Source: JAFGDI01 sp963667715
GTDB lineage: Bacteria > Planctomycetota > Phycisphaerae > Sedimentisphaerales > SM23-30
DNA: 64,000 nt
Reading direction: 5' to 3'
NCBI GenBank assembly: GCA_963667715.1
Contig: OY763926.1
Coordinates: 4,030,001 to 4,094,000, forward strand
Below, one piece after another: positions 42,192 through 53,044 of the stretch. Made by a program: the position numbers and the translations under genes. Position 1 is the stretch's first letter. The number at the start of each line of letters is the position of its first letter. The notes beneath the pieces are model-generated. The model ran no database searches and was not told where the DNA came from. It was given only the letters and a program-made list of their open reading frames with translations.

Positions 42192-44090
42192 ATGTTTAAA
42201 TATGTCATTCTTATTACTACCGTTCTCTTTGCAGCACTGCTTTTTTTCATTACTCACTCTGAAGGTAGACCGCCGAAAGTCGACTTCACGTACGCGATGA
42301 TCGACTCTGTCAAAACTATCGACCCGGCGGTTATGTCTCTTCATACCGAAATAGAGATTTGCCAGGGACTATGGGAAGGGCTTTTCAGCTATAACCCGAT
42401 CAACTCCACCGCTCAGGAAGGCGTTGCATACTACCCCGCTGATATCACCAATAATTATAAAACGTGGACCTTCCATCTCAGACCTGACGCCAAATGGTCG
42501 AACGGCGACCCCGTTACCGCATCTGATTTTATCTACGGCTGGCGCAGAGCCATGGAACCAGGTACCGCCAGCGATTACACCTACCTTATCAGAGACAATA
42601 TCGTTGGTGCCGCTGAATATGCTAAATGGCGAAACAATGCCGTCAGAACCCTTGGCGTTCTTCTTGACCTCAGCCGCGGTAAAGAGCTAAAGCCTGAAGA
42701 CCTAGAGTTCTACAATACCCTAGAACTTCCAGGATTATCTGAACCGGAACCGGACTACCTCGCTGTCGCCGAAAAGTTCCGCACCAACCATCTCGCCAAT
42801 ATGGAAGACATGTTCTCCAAAGTTGCTCTCACCGCCATCGACGACCACACTCTAAAAGTCGAGCTAAATAAAACCCTTACCTATTTTGAAGACCTCGTCC
42901 CTTTCAGCACCTTCTCACCTATACATCGCGAATCGATTGAAATGCTCCGTATCACTAATGACGATGTAATTAACTTCTACACCCTTTGGGCCTACGATCC
43001 GCAATGGGTTAAACCAGACTATCACCTCAACGGCTATCCCGGTCTCGTTTCAAACGGCCCGTTCAAGATACAAGAGTGGCGCTTCAAAGACTATATGCTC
43101 TTTGCCAAAAACCAACACTACTGGGACAGAGACAAAGTTCAATCTAACAGCGTCATGGCAAAGATCGTACCAGAATCTAACGGCTGCTTCATGGCCTACG
43201 AAAATGGCGACATCGACTATATCGACTCGCTATCTGTTATGACTTTCGTTTCCAGTCTTATCAAAGGCATGCAGGAAGGCACCCGTGACGACATACACGC
43301 AAGTAAAGCATGGGGAACTTTCTACTTCCAGCTAAACTGTGCCGATAAACTAAACGACGGCACCGACAACCCGCTCAAAGATAAAAGAGTTCGCATGGCA
43401 CTCAACCTCGCCATCGACAAACAGGCCATTATCGACGCTGTCCTAAAAACCGGCAACACCCAGGCCAACCTGCTCGTACCGCCCGGCATTATCAAGGGCT
43501 ACGATTGTCCGCCAGGCCCAGAGTACAACCCTGAACTCGCCCGCCAGCTGCTTGCCGAAGCCGGATACCCCAACGGCGAAGGCCTTATGACTATTGAACT
43601 CTACTATAGTACAAAAGGTATCTTCCAAAAGCTATGCGAAGCTATCTCCGAAATGTGGAGCTCACAACTCAATGTTAACACCTCGCTGCGAGGTGCCGAA
43701 TGGAAAATATTCGATGCCGATCGTCAGCTTCACGACTTCATGGTATGCCGTGCTGGCTGGTATGGCGATTACAATGACCCGACTACTTTCCTCGACCTGC
43801 TGCTAACTCATAATACCCAGAACTTCTGCTCTTTCTCTAATCTGGAATTCGACTCGCTCATGGCTCAGGCCGCCGACTCTACCGACCCGCAGAAACGTCT
43901 GGACCTGCTCGCTCAAGCAGAAAAGATTATCGTACATGATGAAATGCCCATTATTCCCGTCTACTACTACGTAAATATCGAAGCCTTCAGACCAGAAATA
44001 AAGGGACTATACTCCAACGCTAATAACAAACACCCATTCAAATATATACATAAGGAAAAGAAAGAGGAAAACAACACCACAACTGATTAA
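42192..44090 (+). CDS. OppA-family (SBP_bac_5) peptide-binding protein, membrane anchored, orphan
   Basis: 632 residues. An N-terminal hydrophobic helix (about 4-20) with no Cys lipobox suggests a signal anchor. The body is a class C binding protein: IDPAVMSLHTEIEICQGLWE, FHLRPDAKWSNGDPVTASDF, the GYPGLVSNGPFKIQEWRFKD block, and RMALNLAIDKQAIIDAV. These proteins deliver oligopeptides or other ligands to ABC transporters (known), but no permease or ATPase gene is nearby. Its stop codon overlaps the stop of the convergent sensor kinase within a shared TTAA. A sensory role with the neighbouring kinases is possible (inference). Confidence 0.85.
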   Translation: MFKYVILITTVLFAALLFFITHSEGRPPKVDFTYAMIDSVKTIDPAVMSLHTEIEICQGLWEGLFSYNPINSTAQEGVAYYPADITNNYKTWTFHLRPDAKWSNGDPVTASDFIYGWRRAMEPGTASDYTYLIRDNIVGAAEYAKWRNNAVRTLGVLLDLSRGKELKPEDLEFYNTLELPGLSEPEPDYLAVAEKFRTNHLANMEDMFSKVALTAIDDHTLKVELNKTLTYFEDLVPFSTFSPIHRESIEMLRITNDDVINFYTLWAYDPQWVKPDYHLNGYPGLVSNGPFKIQEWRFKDYMLFAKNQHYWDRDKVQSNSVMAKIVPESNGCFMAYENGDIDYIDSLSVMTFVSSLIKGMQEGTRDDIHASKAWGTFYFQLNCADKLNDGTDNPLKDKRVRMALNLAIDKQAIIDAVLKTGNTQANLLVPPGIIKGYDCPPGPEYNPELARQLLAEAGYPNGEGLMTIELYYSTKGIFQKLCEAISEMWSSQLNVNTSLRGAEWKIFDADRQLHDFMVCRAGWYGDYNDPTTFLDLLLTHNTQNFCSFSNLEFDSLMAQAADSTDPQKRLDLLAQAEKIIVHDEMPIIPVYYYVNIEAFRPEIKGLYSNANNKHPFKYIHKEKKEENNTTTD

Positions 44091-47000
44091 TGCTCTGCCC
44101 CAACACCCGGCAGCCAGATCGATACTGTTGTACCCTTACCTTCTTCGCTCTCAACCTCGACCCTACCCTGGAAATTATCCTCTACGATACGCAGCACAAT
44201 ATCCATACCCAGCCCGGTCCCCTCGCCCGGTGACTTAGTTGTAAACAGCGGCTCAAACATACGCCCTTTAACCTCCTTGCTCATCCCACAGCCACTATCA
44301 GTTATCCGCACATCCACTCCACCCTCGGCCTGCTTTACTTCTATCTCCAAGTTGCCGCCCTCAGGCATAGCCTGTATCGAATTCTGGATCAAATTTGTCC
44401 ACACCTGATTAAGCTCATCTGGATTACCCTTAACCCCCGGAACACTCTCCTTCTTAAACTCCAGCACTATCCTCTCCTTTAGTCTGGACTCAAACAATAC
44501 CAAAACATTCTCCAGACCAGGAACCATATTAAACACTGACGTTTCCGCTTCACCATCCTGCCTATAATCACTCTTATGCACATAACTCTTCAATGCCATA
44601 ACAATACGCGAAACACTATCAACAGAAGATACAATAGCCGTACAACTTGTTGCTATACTCAATATATTTGACAGCTCATAGAGAACATCCAGACATTTTT
44701 CATGCTTCAGCAGCGGTAAATACTCTCGCCAGCTATCACTTACCCCCGCACCTAGCAAACATGTTGCTATATATTCAGAGTTCTCCTCTATCCCTTCAGC
44801 TGCCAGCTCATCAACCAGCTGTTCCCGAAGCTCTCGCTCCTGACGTGTTGACAACGGACCTCCACTGCGAATATGCACTATCCCACGACTAAGCAGTCTG
44901 CCAGCCTCATCTTCCTCACCACAGGCCATCAGCTTCTCTATCGTTCCTATACTCTCAACCAGATGTTTCATACTCTTATGCACCACACTTACCGATGCAT
45001 TAATAACACCCAGCGGAGTATTGATCTCATGTGCTATACCTGATATCAACTGCCCCAATGCCGCCATCTTCTCTGACAATATCAGCTTACCCTGTGCCAT
45101 CTTCAGCTCGTTCAAAGCCATATTCAACTGATCATTTCGATCCTGTAGCTGGAATGTACGAAGCTTGACCTGCTCCTCCAAACCTCCCGAATACTGACGC
45201 AGCTCACTATAGGCATCTTCCAGCTCCTGCTGCAATCTCCTGTACTGCGTCACATCTACTACGACCTCCAAAACCCCGACGGCCTCATTACCATCAATTA
45301 CCGGCACACCAGTCACCTCCAGCTCATACCATTCTTTTCCTGGACTACCTTGACAACTCACACTAAATTTCTTCACTACTCCCGGCTCGATCTTACCTTC
45401 CGCCAGCATATTTTCCCGCAAAACACGATTATCTGTTATCAGATCGCCGTAAGACTCTTCCATCTGCTTGTTATACCGCAGCGGTGAAAAATGCTCATCA
45501 TAAAAACATACTCCAACTGTTATATTCTCTAATATCAACTCACGCTCTTTTTCCGCACGCTTCATACGACGGTCAAGCTCATACCCATCTGTTATGTCCC
45601 TGAAGATCAGAACCATTCCTTCCAGCTCAGCCCCCTTGTCAAATACTGGCGATGCATTATATGATATATAATATCTCTTGCCACTGCTGGCGACCAAAGC
45701 AGCTTGCCTTTCCCCTGTCTCTATCCGCTCACGATTAACCCACTCTATCGGACTTTGTACATCTTTCATCGTCACCGGATCTACAATATCAAATACCGTA
45801 CCTACCAGCTCTCCGACCACCTCTGCCTTACTCTTACCAGTCAGCTTCTCTGCAATTCGATTACACCTCTGGATCTCCCCCTTTACATCTGTCACAATTA
45901 CTGCATCTGCTATAGACTCAAATGCTATCTGCAAGTTCTCTTCACTCTCTCGTACCTGCCTGCCCGCCCGACGAAATCGCACCATCACCACTGCCAGCAC
46001 CATTGCAAACATCACCAATACGATCAAAATAGTCTCCACGACAACCTCAACCCGAACCCCTGGCTCATAACTTAGCTTCTCTGAATAGCTCTGACGCAGA
46101 CTGTCTATCTCATTTTTTGTAACCGAACCCGAAACCTTATTAAGCACTCCAAAAAGCAGCTTCTTATCTTTTCGTACTGCGATCGATAGATTATGCCTGC
46201 CCAATTCCATATACGTAGCTCCGACCTTTACCCCCTCCACCTCAAACGATTTCATCACATATAAACCAACTGCATGATCACCCAGCCAGCCAAACACCTC
46301 TCCTGCCGCTACCTTTCGCATTCCCTCAACAGCATCATCTACACTGAGTAAATCCAAATAGCTAAACCTGCTCTTTAAAATCTCCTGCACCCGACTGCCG
46401 TCTTCTACTGCAATTCTTTTACCTGCCAGCGACTCCAGATCACTATAAAATATCATGTCACAATCTTCTTGGACAAACAACGTAAAGTACATACTCAGCC
46501 ACGGCTCGGTAAAATTAAAACATTGATGCCTCTCTACTGTATCCTCCATACCTATAATAACATCGACACCACCTCCATCTTCTGATGCCGACAGACAATC
46601 CTTGATAGAATTATATGTATTATCATATCTCAACTTCAACCCGGTACGTGACGACAGAAGCTCAATATAGTCTACCGCAAACCCTTTCGGGTCCTTACGA
46701 TCTATTACCAGCGGCGGCCTGGGCAGCAATGCCACCTTCACCTCCGGCTCTTCATTTAACCACTGTATCTCTTGTGCTGTCAACCCTACATCATCAAAAC
46801 CATCTGACACGTCACTCTTATGCTCATCATAGATCTCTGCTCCTGCCGGTATTGCTGATATCGAAATATCCCACACCAGCAGCGAACGAAGATCAAACTT
46901 ATCGCAACATACAAACTTATCCTCAATACCCTTAGCCGCAGATAAACTTTCAAATTCACAATATAAGATCTCGCCAGCTACCTCACCCAATCCGCTCGCA

Positions 47001-47842
47001 GAGATAACATTACCTCCTACTACTCCCTCCCCGATCATGTCAGAACTGATCGCATATACCGGAACCTTACTGTTTTTCACTATTTCCCGACATATCTGAT
47101 ATGCATTACCCGCATCTCCATTTTTCCCTCGTGCCCAGCGGATTAGAATTATCGCATTATCTGATTTCACTTCTGATACTTTTTTCAACATCTCATTTGT
47201 ATCATACTTACTACCTGAAATCTCTGATAGCTTCAAACCCAAACCACCTGCATACTCTGTCAAACTCTTCCTGAACTTATCCACCATAAAAAAGTCTTCC
47301 GCACTCTTATCAGCTACTACAACCACTCCTCTCAGGTCAGGACCAAACTGCTTGGCCAGCTCGATTGTCCTACGCAATGACATCTTTTCTTCTCGCACAT
47401 AGTCATCTACGTATTTATCTACCAACACCGGACTCCGACCGTCCGATGGACAATACACTACTGGAATATCTTTTACAAAACTATCCGTTAAATTATTCTT
47501 TACAAATTCATACGCCTTACCGCCAACCAGCACAACCGCATCAATTCCTGCATCTTTATACTTCTCCTTCACGATCTCACGCCTGGACTTCGCATACCCC
47601 ACCTGCCCCATCCGTCGCCAGTCAAGAAACTCCTGATACAACTCTATCTCAACCCCATGGCCACCCAGCGACTTACTCATGCCACCCTCCATATAGTGGA
47701 ACCACTTACACTCCTCGTGCCCGCCGCTCATCATCAATATACGCTTTACTTCTTTATTATCCGCACTGTCAGAAACCGCACAGGCGACTCCACATACACA
47801 CAATACTGCCAGTATGATATTTTGTATCTGACTCATTCTCAT
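44087..47842 (-). CDS. Sensor histidine kinase with two binding-protein sensor domains and two PAS domains (kinase 2)
   Basis: 1251 residues. Order: signal peptide (1-22); a Peripla_BP-like/ABC_sub_bind domain (about 30-310: RILMMSGGHEECKWFHYMEG, DAVVLVGGKAYEFV); an SBP_bac_3 domain (about 350-595: EVKVALLPRPPLVI, GVDVIIGMEDTVERHQCFNF); one membrane helix near 610-632; two PAS domains; a coiled coil; a DHp domain with His938 in GIAHEINTPLG; an ATPase domain (NLIQNSIQAMPEGG, DSGCGMS, GEGTGLGMDIV). A helical insert of about 120 residues (LSTRQERELREQLVDELAAE) lies between the H-box and the ATPase. All catalytic motifs are intact. No response regulator is adjacent. The start overlaps the upstream kinase stop as ATGA. 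Confidence 0.9.
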   Translation of the reverse strand: MRMSQIQNIILAVLCVCGVACAVSDSADNKEVKRILMMSGGHEECKWFHYMEGGMSKSLGGHGVEIELYQEFLDWRRMGQVGYAKSRREIVKEKYKDAGIDAVVLVGGKAYEFVKNNLTDSFVKDIPVVYCPSDGRSPVLVDKYVDDYVREEKMSLRRTIELAKQFGPDLRGVVVVADKSAEDFFMVDKFRKSLTEYAGGLGLKLSEISGSKYDTNEMLKKVSEVKSDNAIILIRWARGKNGDAGNAYQICREIVKNSKVPVYAISSDMIGEGVVGGNVISASGLGEVAGEILYCEFESLSAAKGIEDKFVCCDKFDLRSLLVWDISISAIPAGAEIYDEHKSDVSDGFDDVGLTAQEIQWLNEEPEVKVALLPRPPLVIDRKDPKGFAVDYIELLSSRTGLKLRYDNTYNSIKDCLSASEDGGGVDVIIGMEDTVERHQCFNFTEPWLSMYFTLFVQEDCDMIFYSDLESLAGKRIAVEDGSRVQEILKSRFSYLDLLSVDDAVEGMRKVAAGEVFGWLGDHAVGLYVMKSFEVEGVKVGATYMELGRHNLSIAVRKDKKLLFGVLNKVSGSVTKNEIDSLRQSYSEKLSYEPGVRVEVVVETILIVLVMFAMVLAVVMVRFRRAGRQVRESEENLQIAFESIADAVIVTDVKGEIQRCNRIAEKLTGKSKAEVVGELVGTVFDIVDPVTMKDVQSPIEWVNRERIETGERQAALVASSGKRYYISYNASPVFDKGAELEGMVLIFRDITDGYELDRRMKRAEKERELILENITVGVCFYDEHFSPLRYNKQMEESYGDLITDNRVLRENMLAEGKIEPGVVKKFSVSCQGSPGKEWYELEVTGVPVIDGNEAVGVLEVVVDVTQYRRLQQELEDAYSELRQYSGGLEEQVKLRTFQLQDRNDQLNMALNELKMAQGKLILSEKMAALGQLISGIAHEINTPLGVINASVSVVHKSMKHLVESIGTIEKLMACGEEDEAGRLLSRGIVHIRSGGPLSTRQERELREQLVDELAAEGIEENSEYIATCLLGAGVSDSWREYLPLLKHEKCLDVLYELSNILSIATSCTAIVSSVDSVSRIVMALKSYVHKSDYRQDGEAETSVFNMVPGLENVLVLFESRLKERIVLEFKKESVPGVKGNPDELNQVWTNLIQNSIQAMPEGGNLEIEVKQAEGGVDVRITDSGCGMSKEVKGRMFEPLFTTKSPGEGTGLGMDIVLRIVEDNFQGRVEVESEEGKGTTVSIWLPGVGAEH

Positions 47843-50800
47843 ACCTCACCCCCGCTCTGTTCCGCACTTACATTCTTGCTGTCCCTGCCCTCACTAAGCG
47901 GAAGCCATACACATACCTTGGTCCCTTTACCCTTCTCACTCTCAACTTTTATCCTGCCTTTATGGTTCCCTTCTATTATCCGGCGAACAATGTCCATACC
48001 CAATCCCGTCCCCTCGCCAGACGGCTTTGTTGTATATAACGGCTCAAACATCCTGGCCATTACCTCTTCCGACATACCGCACCCAGAATCCGCGATCGAC
48101 ACTTCAACTCCACCATCAGACTCATACAACCGTATCGCCAACCTGCCGGTTCCTCCCATCGCATACAGTGAGTTCTGGATCAGGTTCGTCCATACCTGGT
48201 TTAGCTCATCTGACACCCCCATAATCTCTGGCACTTCATCCAAACCCAATTCCAGCTCTACATCATTCTTTATCTTGTTATGGAACAGTGTCAACACCGT
48301 TTCCAGATCGTTGCTAAGCTCTACCGGCCTAAATACATCTTTCTCATCTTCTGAACTACCGGCATGGATATAGTTCTTCAGTGCCCGCACTATCCGCGAT
48401 GCTTTCACTACCGCTGTTGAAATTGTATTACAACTATGCATCACGTCCATTATCTTTGACACTGAGTGCAATATCGAAGCCCGCTCCTTATCAACAAATA
48501 TCGCCTGATACTTCTTCCAATTATCGTATATATTCATATCTACCATAAATCTGGCTAGATCATCACTGTCAGCAAAACCAGCTTCCGTCAGCTCACTTTC
48601 CAGCTTCCTGCGTATCTGTCTAGACTCCCGAGTCGATAGCATACTCTCTGCTGTATACACCAAAGACATCTCCAGCAGCTCATTTACCAGCTCAGCATGC
48701 TCGCCCTCAGTCCACTTCGATAGCGACGACATATAATCTATTACCGACAGCAAACCATAGGAAATTATCTCACCTGATGATCCGATCGCACCCAGAGGTG
48801 TATTGATCTCGTGTGCTATTCCAGCTATCAACTGCCCCAACGCCGCCATCTTCTCCGACAAGATAAGCTGACTCTGGGCCGCCTGTAGCTCTCGTAATGC
48901 CTGATCTATCTCTGCATTGCTCTTATTCAGCTCCTCAGTTCGACTTTCTACCTGCTTCTCCAGCTTATCTGAGTGCTGCTTGAGCTCTGAATATGCCTTT
49001 TCTATATCTGTCCTTATCTGATCGTACTCAGATATATCGAACAGAATCTCCAATATCCCTGTTAGTTCACCATCTTCGATCACCGGCACACATACTACAT
49101 CACAATTAATCTTTGTATTATATGGCGACGACTTACCCCTGCACACCTCGCGGGTATGAGCGGCTTCTATTGCGACGCAGTCATCACACTCTTTATTCCT
49201 GCCGAACCAGCCCTGATAACACTTCTGACCGACCATATCACATTCCTTTTTACCATAAAAGATCTCCATCTGCTTATTCATTCGTATCAAACGCATATTC
49301 CTGTCTAAAAAACACACTCCAACGGTTATATTATCCAGTATAAGCTGACGCTCTCGCTCAACTTGTTTGAGCTTCTCACGGACCTCATACTCTCGTGTTA
49401 TATCCCTAAATACCAGTACCACACCCTGACTCACTACAGCACTACCGCTTATCACTGACCCGCTCAGCGACACCTGATACTTAGAACCGTCCTTTGATTG
49501 AAGTGCCCCCGTACCATAAAGCACCTCTCTTACATTTGCCTTCAACATTAACAGTGGATTATTCAACAGCACCTGCGATTCCTTATCTGAATACGCAAAA
49601 ACATCCAACAGACCCTGACCTACAGCTTCATTACCACGCCATCCTGTCAGCTCTTCCGCGGTACTGTTCATCCGAACTATCTTACCGTCCATATCTGTAA
49701 AGATCAGACCATCTGCTATCGAAGTAATTATCATATGCAGATTCTCTTCTTCACTTCTAGCCTGCCGCTCTTTCCGGCGAAGACGATATACCAGCCAGAC
49801 CATAACTATAAATAACACAAATACTATTACCAGCAGCGATGATATAAATTCCAGGTAACTCATCCCATCACTGGTTATTTGTTCAATTCGATATTTACGC
49901 CTCAACTCCTCAATTTCTGATGCCGGTATCTTATCAAATGCCTTCTTCAATATCCCTGCCAGAACAAAGTCCTCCTTACGCACCCCTAGCTCATATGACA
50001 GACTCTCCAACTCATGCATAGTCGTAACTACCTCAACATCATTCAAACCCATATAACGAGCTGTATATACGCCGGTCAAATAACTTACCGCACAAGCTGA
50101 AACCCTACCTGACGACACTGCGTTTAACCCATCTGACACACTACCTACCCGAAGCAGCGACACCTCAGGATAATTCGTCGACATTATAACATCTACCGCA
50201 CTCCCTTCTTCTACCGCTATCTTCATACCCTTCAACGACTCTAAACCATTATACCAGAACACCCCAGAATCCTTACGTATAAACAGCGAATATTGTGACT
50301 TCATCCACGACCGCACTGTCATAAAGTCACTGCCCTGCTCTCCGCCACGTTCATATAACAGCTGAACACTGCAACCACTTGCCGCCGCCTTTTCATTATG
50401 GTCGTTAAGACTGCTGCCTACTACCTCATATTCAAACTCTACCCCCAATATATCGCCAACCAGATCAAGATAGTCTACACAATACCCAGATAGTCGCTCT
50501 CCATTCATCATAAGCGGAGGAAAGTTAAACATCGCAACTCGTATCGCCCTATGCTCCTTCAGCCACAGCTTCTCCCAACCCATAAGATCTGGAACATTAT
50601 CATATTCTATCTCCGAATACGACACTTCACCCACAAAATCTGAACCTGAAGGCAGCAATGACAAGGCTACACCAAGCTCGCCCAACTTCTCAAGATCAAA
50701 GACTTTGTTAAACACCTTCACATGTGACACCGGCAGCTCAGAGACCGGACGACCTCGCAGCAGCTCCACGACCATCTCTGCAAACTGCCGACCCATATAC

Positions 50801-51630
50801 CCCTGATCTATCATTATACCGCCTAACGGCCCCTTAAAGTTCCTCAATGATGAAGTCGTATATATAGGCGACGAACAGGCCTCTGATATATCCTGAAAAT
50901 AGCCATGCGGATCTACATATGTATCACACTTATCCCTGAAACATGCCGTCGAGATCACTACCTCACCTGACTCAACCTTACTCAACCGGTTTAACATCTC
51001 ACCATAAGTATAGTCTTTACCATCTATTATCTCAACTTCAACATCAACCTCCTTGGCAAACTGCTCCTCTATCTCACGACGAAACCCAACTCCTGTCAGG
51101 GAATGGTCGACCAGGAATATAACCTTGCTTATATCTGGGCTTATCTTACTGGCTATATCATATATACCCTTAAAATTATGATCTTCTATTATACCCGTTA
51201 CCCGACCTGCCATATTATGCGAACGCAGTATATCTTCTGGCCGATAATCATTTACCCCGCAAAATACTACCGGCAACCCATCAAACAACTCCGAATAATA
51301 CTCAACTACAAACTTGAACGCACTGTCATCACATGCTGCTACCAGATCAATATCATTGGTGGAATATTTCGATTTCAAAAGCAGCTTGAATAGATCCTTT
51401 ACTCTCTCGTAATCGAAGTGCTTGGTATCCATATACTCTTGATATATATTGCTTTCTGGCAAATTGCGATGGAGGTAACTGCTGAAATTATCAAATATCG
51501 TATCCGACCAGGCATAGTCCAAATGGTATGAGTTCAGATACAGTATATTCGCACCTTGAACCGCTGCGCAGCATAGAAATAATATTGCACATATTATCCC
51601 CAATATTTTTTGCCTTACTGATATCAGCAT
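47839..51630 (-). CDS. Sensor histidine kinase with two binding-protein sensor domains and PAS domains (kinase 1)
   Basis: 1263 residues from the ATG at 51630 (GGGG seven bases upstream, clean signal peptide ending AAVQGA); a GTG at 51690 gives a less likely N-terminus. Same architecture as its downstream neighbour: ABC_sub_bind-like domain (ILYLNSYHLDYAWSDTIFDN), SBP_bac_3 domain (RAIRVAMFNFPPLMM), one membrane helix, PAS, a second PAS with four Cys (C-x10-C-x2-C-x11-C), coiled coil, DHp with His940 in GIAHEINTPLG, the helical LSTRESRQIRRKLESELTEA insert and an intact ATPase domain (NLIQNSLYAMGGTG; DSGCGMS; GEGTGLGMDIV). The two kinases are tandem duplicates with diverged sensors (inference). 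Confidence 0.9.
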   Translation of the reverse strand: MLISVRQKILGIICAILFLCCAAVQGANILYLNSYHLDYAWSDTIFDNFSSYLHRNLPESNIYQEYMDTKHFDYERVKDLFKLLLKSKYSTNDIDLVAACDDSAFKFVVEYYSELFDGLPVVFCGVNDYRPEDILRSHNMAGRVTGIIEDHNFKGIYDIASKISPDISKVIFLVDHSLTGVGFRREIEEQFAKEVDVEVEIIDGKDYTYGEMLNRLSKVESGEVVISTACFRDKCDTYVDPHGYFQDISEACSSPIYTTSSLRNFKGPLGGIMIDQGYMGRQFAEMVVELLRGRPVSELPVSHVKVFNKVFDLEKLGELGVALSLLPSGSDFVGEVSYSEIEYDNVPDLMGWEKLWLKEHRAIRVAMFNFPPLMMNGERLSGYCVDYLDLVGDILGVEFEYEVVGSSLNDHNEKAAASGCSVQLLYERGGEQGSDFMTVRSWMKSQYSLFIRKDSGVFWYNGLESLKGMKIAVEEGSAVDVIMSTNYPEVSLLRVGSVSDGLNAVSSGRVSACAVSYLTGVYTARYMGLNDVEVVTTMHELESLSYELGVRKEDFVLAGILKKAFDKIPASEIEELRRKYRIEQITSDGMSYLEFISSLLVIVFVLFIVMVWLVYRLRRKERQARSEEENLHMIITSIADGLIFTDMDGKIVRMNSTAEELTGWRGNEAVGQGLLDVFAYSDKESQVLLNNPLLMLKANVREVLYGTGALQSKDGSKYQVSLSGSVISGSAVVSQGVVLVFRDITREYEVREKLKQVERERQLILDNITVGVCFLDRNMRLIRMNKQMEIFYGKKECDMVGQKCYQGWFGRNKECDDCVAIEAAHTREVCRGKSSPYNTKINCDVVCVPVIEDGELTGILEILFDISEYDQIRTDIEKAYSELKQHSDKLEKQVESRTEELNKSNAEIDQALRELQAAQSQLILSEKMAALGQLIAGIAHEINTPLGAIGSSGEIISYGLLSVIDYMSSLSKWTEGEHAELVNELLEMSLVYTAESMLSTRESRQIRRKLESELTEAGFADSDDLARFMVDMNIYDNWKKYQAIFVDKERASILHSVSKIMDVMHSCNTISTAVVKASRIVRALKNYIHAGSSEDEKDVFRPVELSNDLETVLTLFHNKIKNDVELELGLDEVPEIMGVSDELNQVWTNLIQNSLYAMGGTGRLAIRLYESDGGVEVSIADSGCGMSEEVMARMFEPLYTTKPSGEGTGLGMDIVRRIIEGNHKGRIKVESEKGKGTKVCVWLPLSEGRDSKNVSAEQSGGEV

Positions 51631-52201
51631 TTCCATACCCCGGCAAACTTTGTTAGCAGCTAAATAACAATAGGAGGCAATAATAATCACTTTTACAATA
51701 TAATAAATACTCTTAAAGCTTTTATTTACTTTTCTATACGATACAACATATCATGAGTTTACGCCAATACCCACTTCCCAATGACGCTGGCCCTGGTTGC
51801 CACGATCGCATCTACCCCATATTGTATTATCAATGCTGTCTAATATTCAAAATCACTATTATGATTAGAATTCTTAGCTTGCACTTTTTTATACTTTTAT
51901 ACAAATTTCATAAAATACGGCTGATCCGCAGCTATCACATCGTCATAAATCCTCCATCTAACTATTTCTATTTGTGAAATTATTGTTTTTTATATATACA
52001 AAAAAAAACCAGAAAACAACATCTTTTCACAGATCAGTCTTCTGGCCTTTTTTACTTTTATTCTTCTAAATGATTAAAAACAAACTACTAAACAGTGTGC
52101 AATAATTCATAAACAACTCTATTCGTTAGCTCTGTTGCTTATGACTAATTGCAAACAGCCTGTTATCAGACTACTTCATACTTTAATCTATTAATATTTT
52201 A
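51631..52201. other. Intergenic region upstream of the kinase pair
   Basis: 570 AT-rich bases holding the mscS terminator (52000-52052). It should contain the promoter of the kinases, but I cannot point to a convincing one. Confidence 0.5.
52000..52052 (-). terminator. Terminator downstream of mscS
   Basis: Minus-strand CCAGAA..TTCTGG (25-base loop) followed by nine T. The T-run on the other side means it might also work on the plus strand. The short stem makes it moderate evidence. Confidence 0.55.
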
Positions 52202-53044
52202 TCAAACCGCCTCTTGTGTGTTATCGGAGTTACTTATTATATGAATATCTCGCTGAGGGAATGGAATTGACAGACCCTTACTCTCCAATGCAACCTTCAA
52301 CTTCTCGGTCATATCAAAATACAACGGCCAATAATCCTCAGCCTTTACCCACGGACGAACTATGATATTTACACTGCTGTCTGCCAGCTCCGATACCGCA
52401 ACCTTATATTCAGGCTCGGCCAATACCCGCGAATCGGATTTCAACACTTCCTCTATTACCTGCTTGGCAACTCCAAGGTCATCTGAATATGACACACTCA
52501 TCACCAAATCTACCCGGCGAGTAGTGTTCTTGCTATAATTCACGATATTCGCACCTGTTATGTGAGAGTTCGGAACTATCATGCACACATTATCTGGTGT
52601 AGATAGTGTACTGGTAAATATATCGATATCCTTGACCGTACCCTTTACACCCCCGGCATCTATAAAATCACCTACCTTGAACGGACGAAATATTATCAGC
52701 AATACACCAGCCGCAAAATTTGCCAGGGAATCCTGCAATGCCAAACCTACCGCCAAACCAGCCGCTCCCAGTACTGTTACCAGCGATGTTGTATTCAACC
52801 CCATCTGACTCAGTGCCGCTATAACCACAACTACCATCATAACAGCATATGATACATTCTTAGAAAATATCACCAATGTCTCATCTACCTTGGACTTATG
52901 CATTGCCTTCGCCAACAGTGACGCCACCATACCTGCTATTATCTTGCCAAAAATAAAGATCAGCCCGGCATACACCAAACTCGTCAACACAGCTACACCC
53001 TGGGTTAATAGTAAAACCTTTATACTTTCATAAGTTAAATCCAT
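52202..53044 (-). CDS. Small-conductance mechanosensitive channel, MscS family
   Basis: 280 residues with three N-terminal membrane helices. The third, pore-lining helix reads VLGAAGLAVGLALQDSLANF with the Gly/Ala packing pattern of MscS. The beta domain PFKVGDFIDAGGVKGTVKDI and MIVPNSHITGANIVNYS follow. It opens under membrane tension to release solutes in hypo-osmotic shock (known). Single gene with a terminator about 150 bases downstream. Confidence 0.95.
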   Translation of the reverse strand: MDLTYESIKVLLLTQGVAVLTSLVYAGLIFIFGKIIAGMVASLLAKAMHKSKVDETLVIFSKNVSYAVMMVVVVIAALSQMGLNTTSLVTVLGAAGLAVGLALQDSLANFAAGVLLIIFRPFKVGDFIDAGGVKGTVKDIDIFTSTLSTPDNVCMIVPNSHITGANIVNYSKNTTRRVDLVMSVSYSDDLGVAKQVIEEVLKSDSRVLAEPEYKVAVSELADSSVNIIVRPWVKAEDYWPLYFDMTEKLKVALESKGLSIPFPQRDIHIISNSDNTQEAV

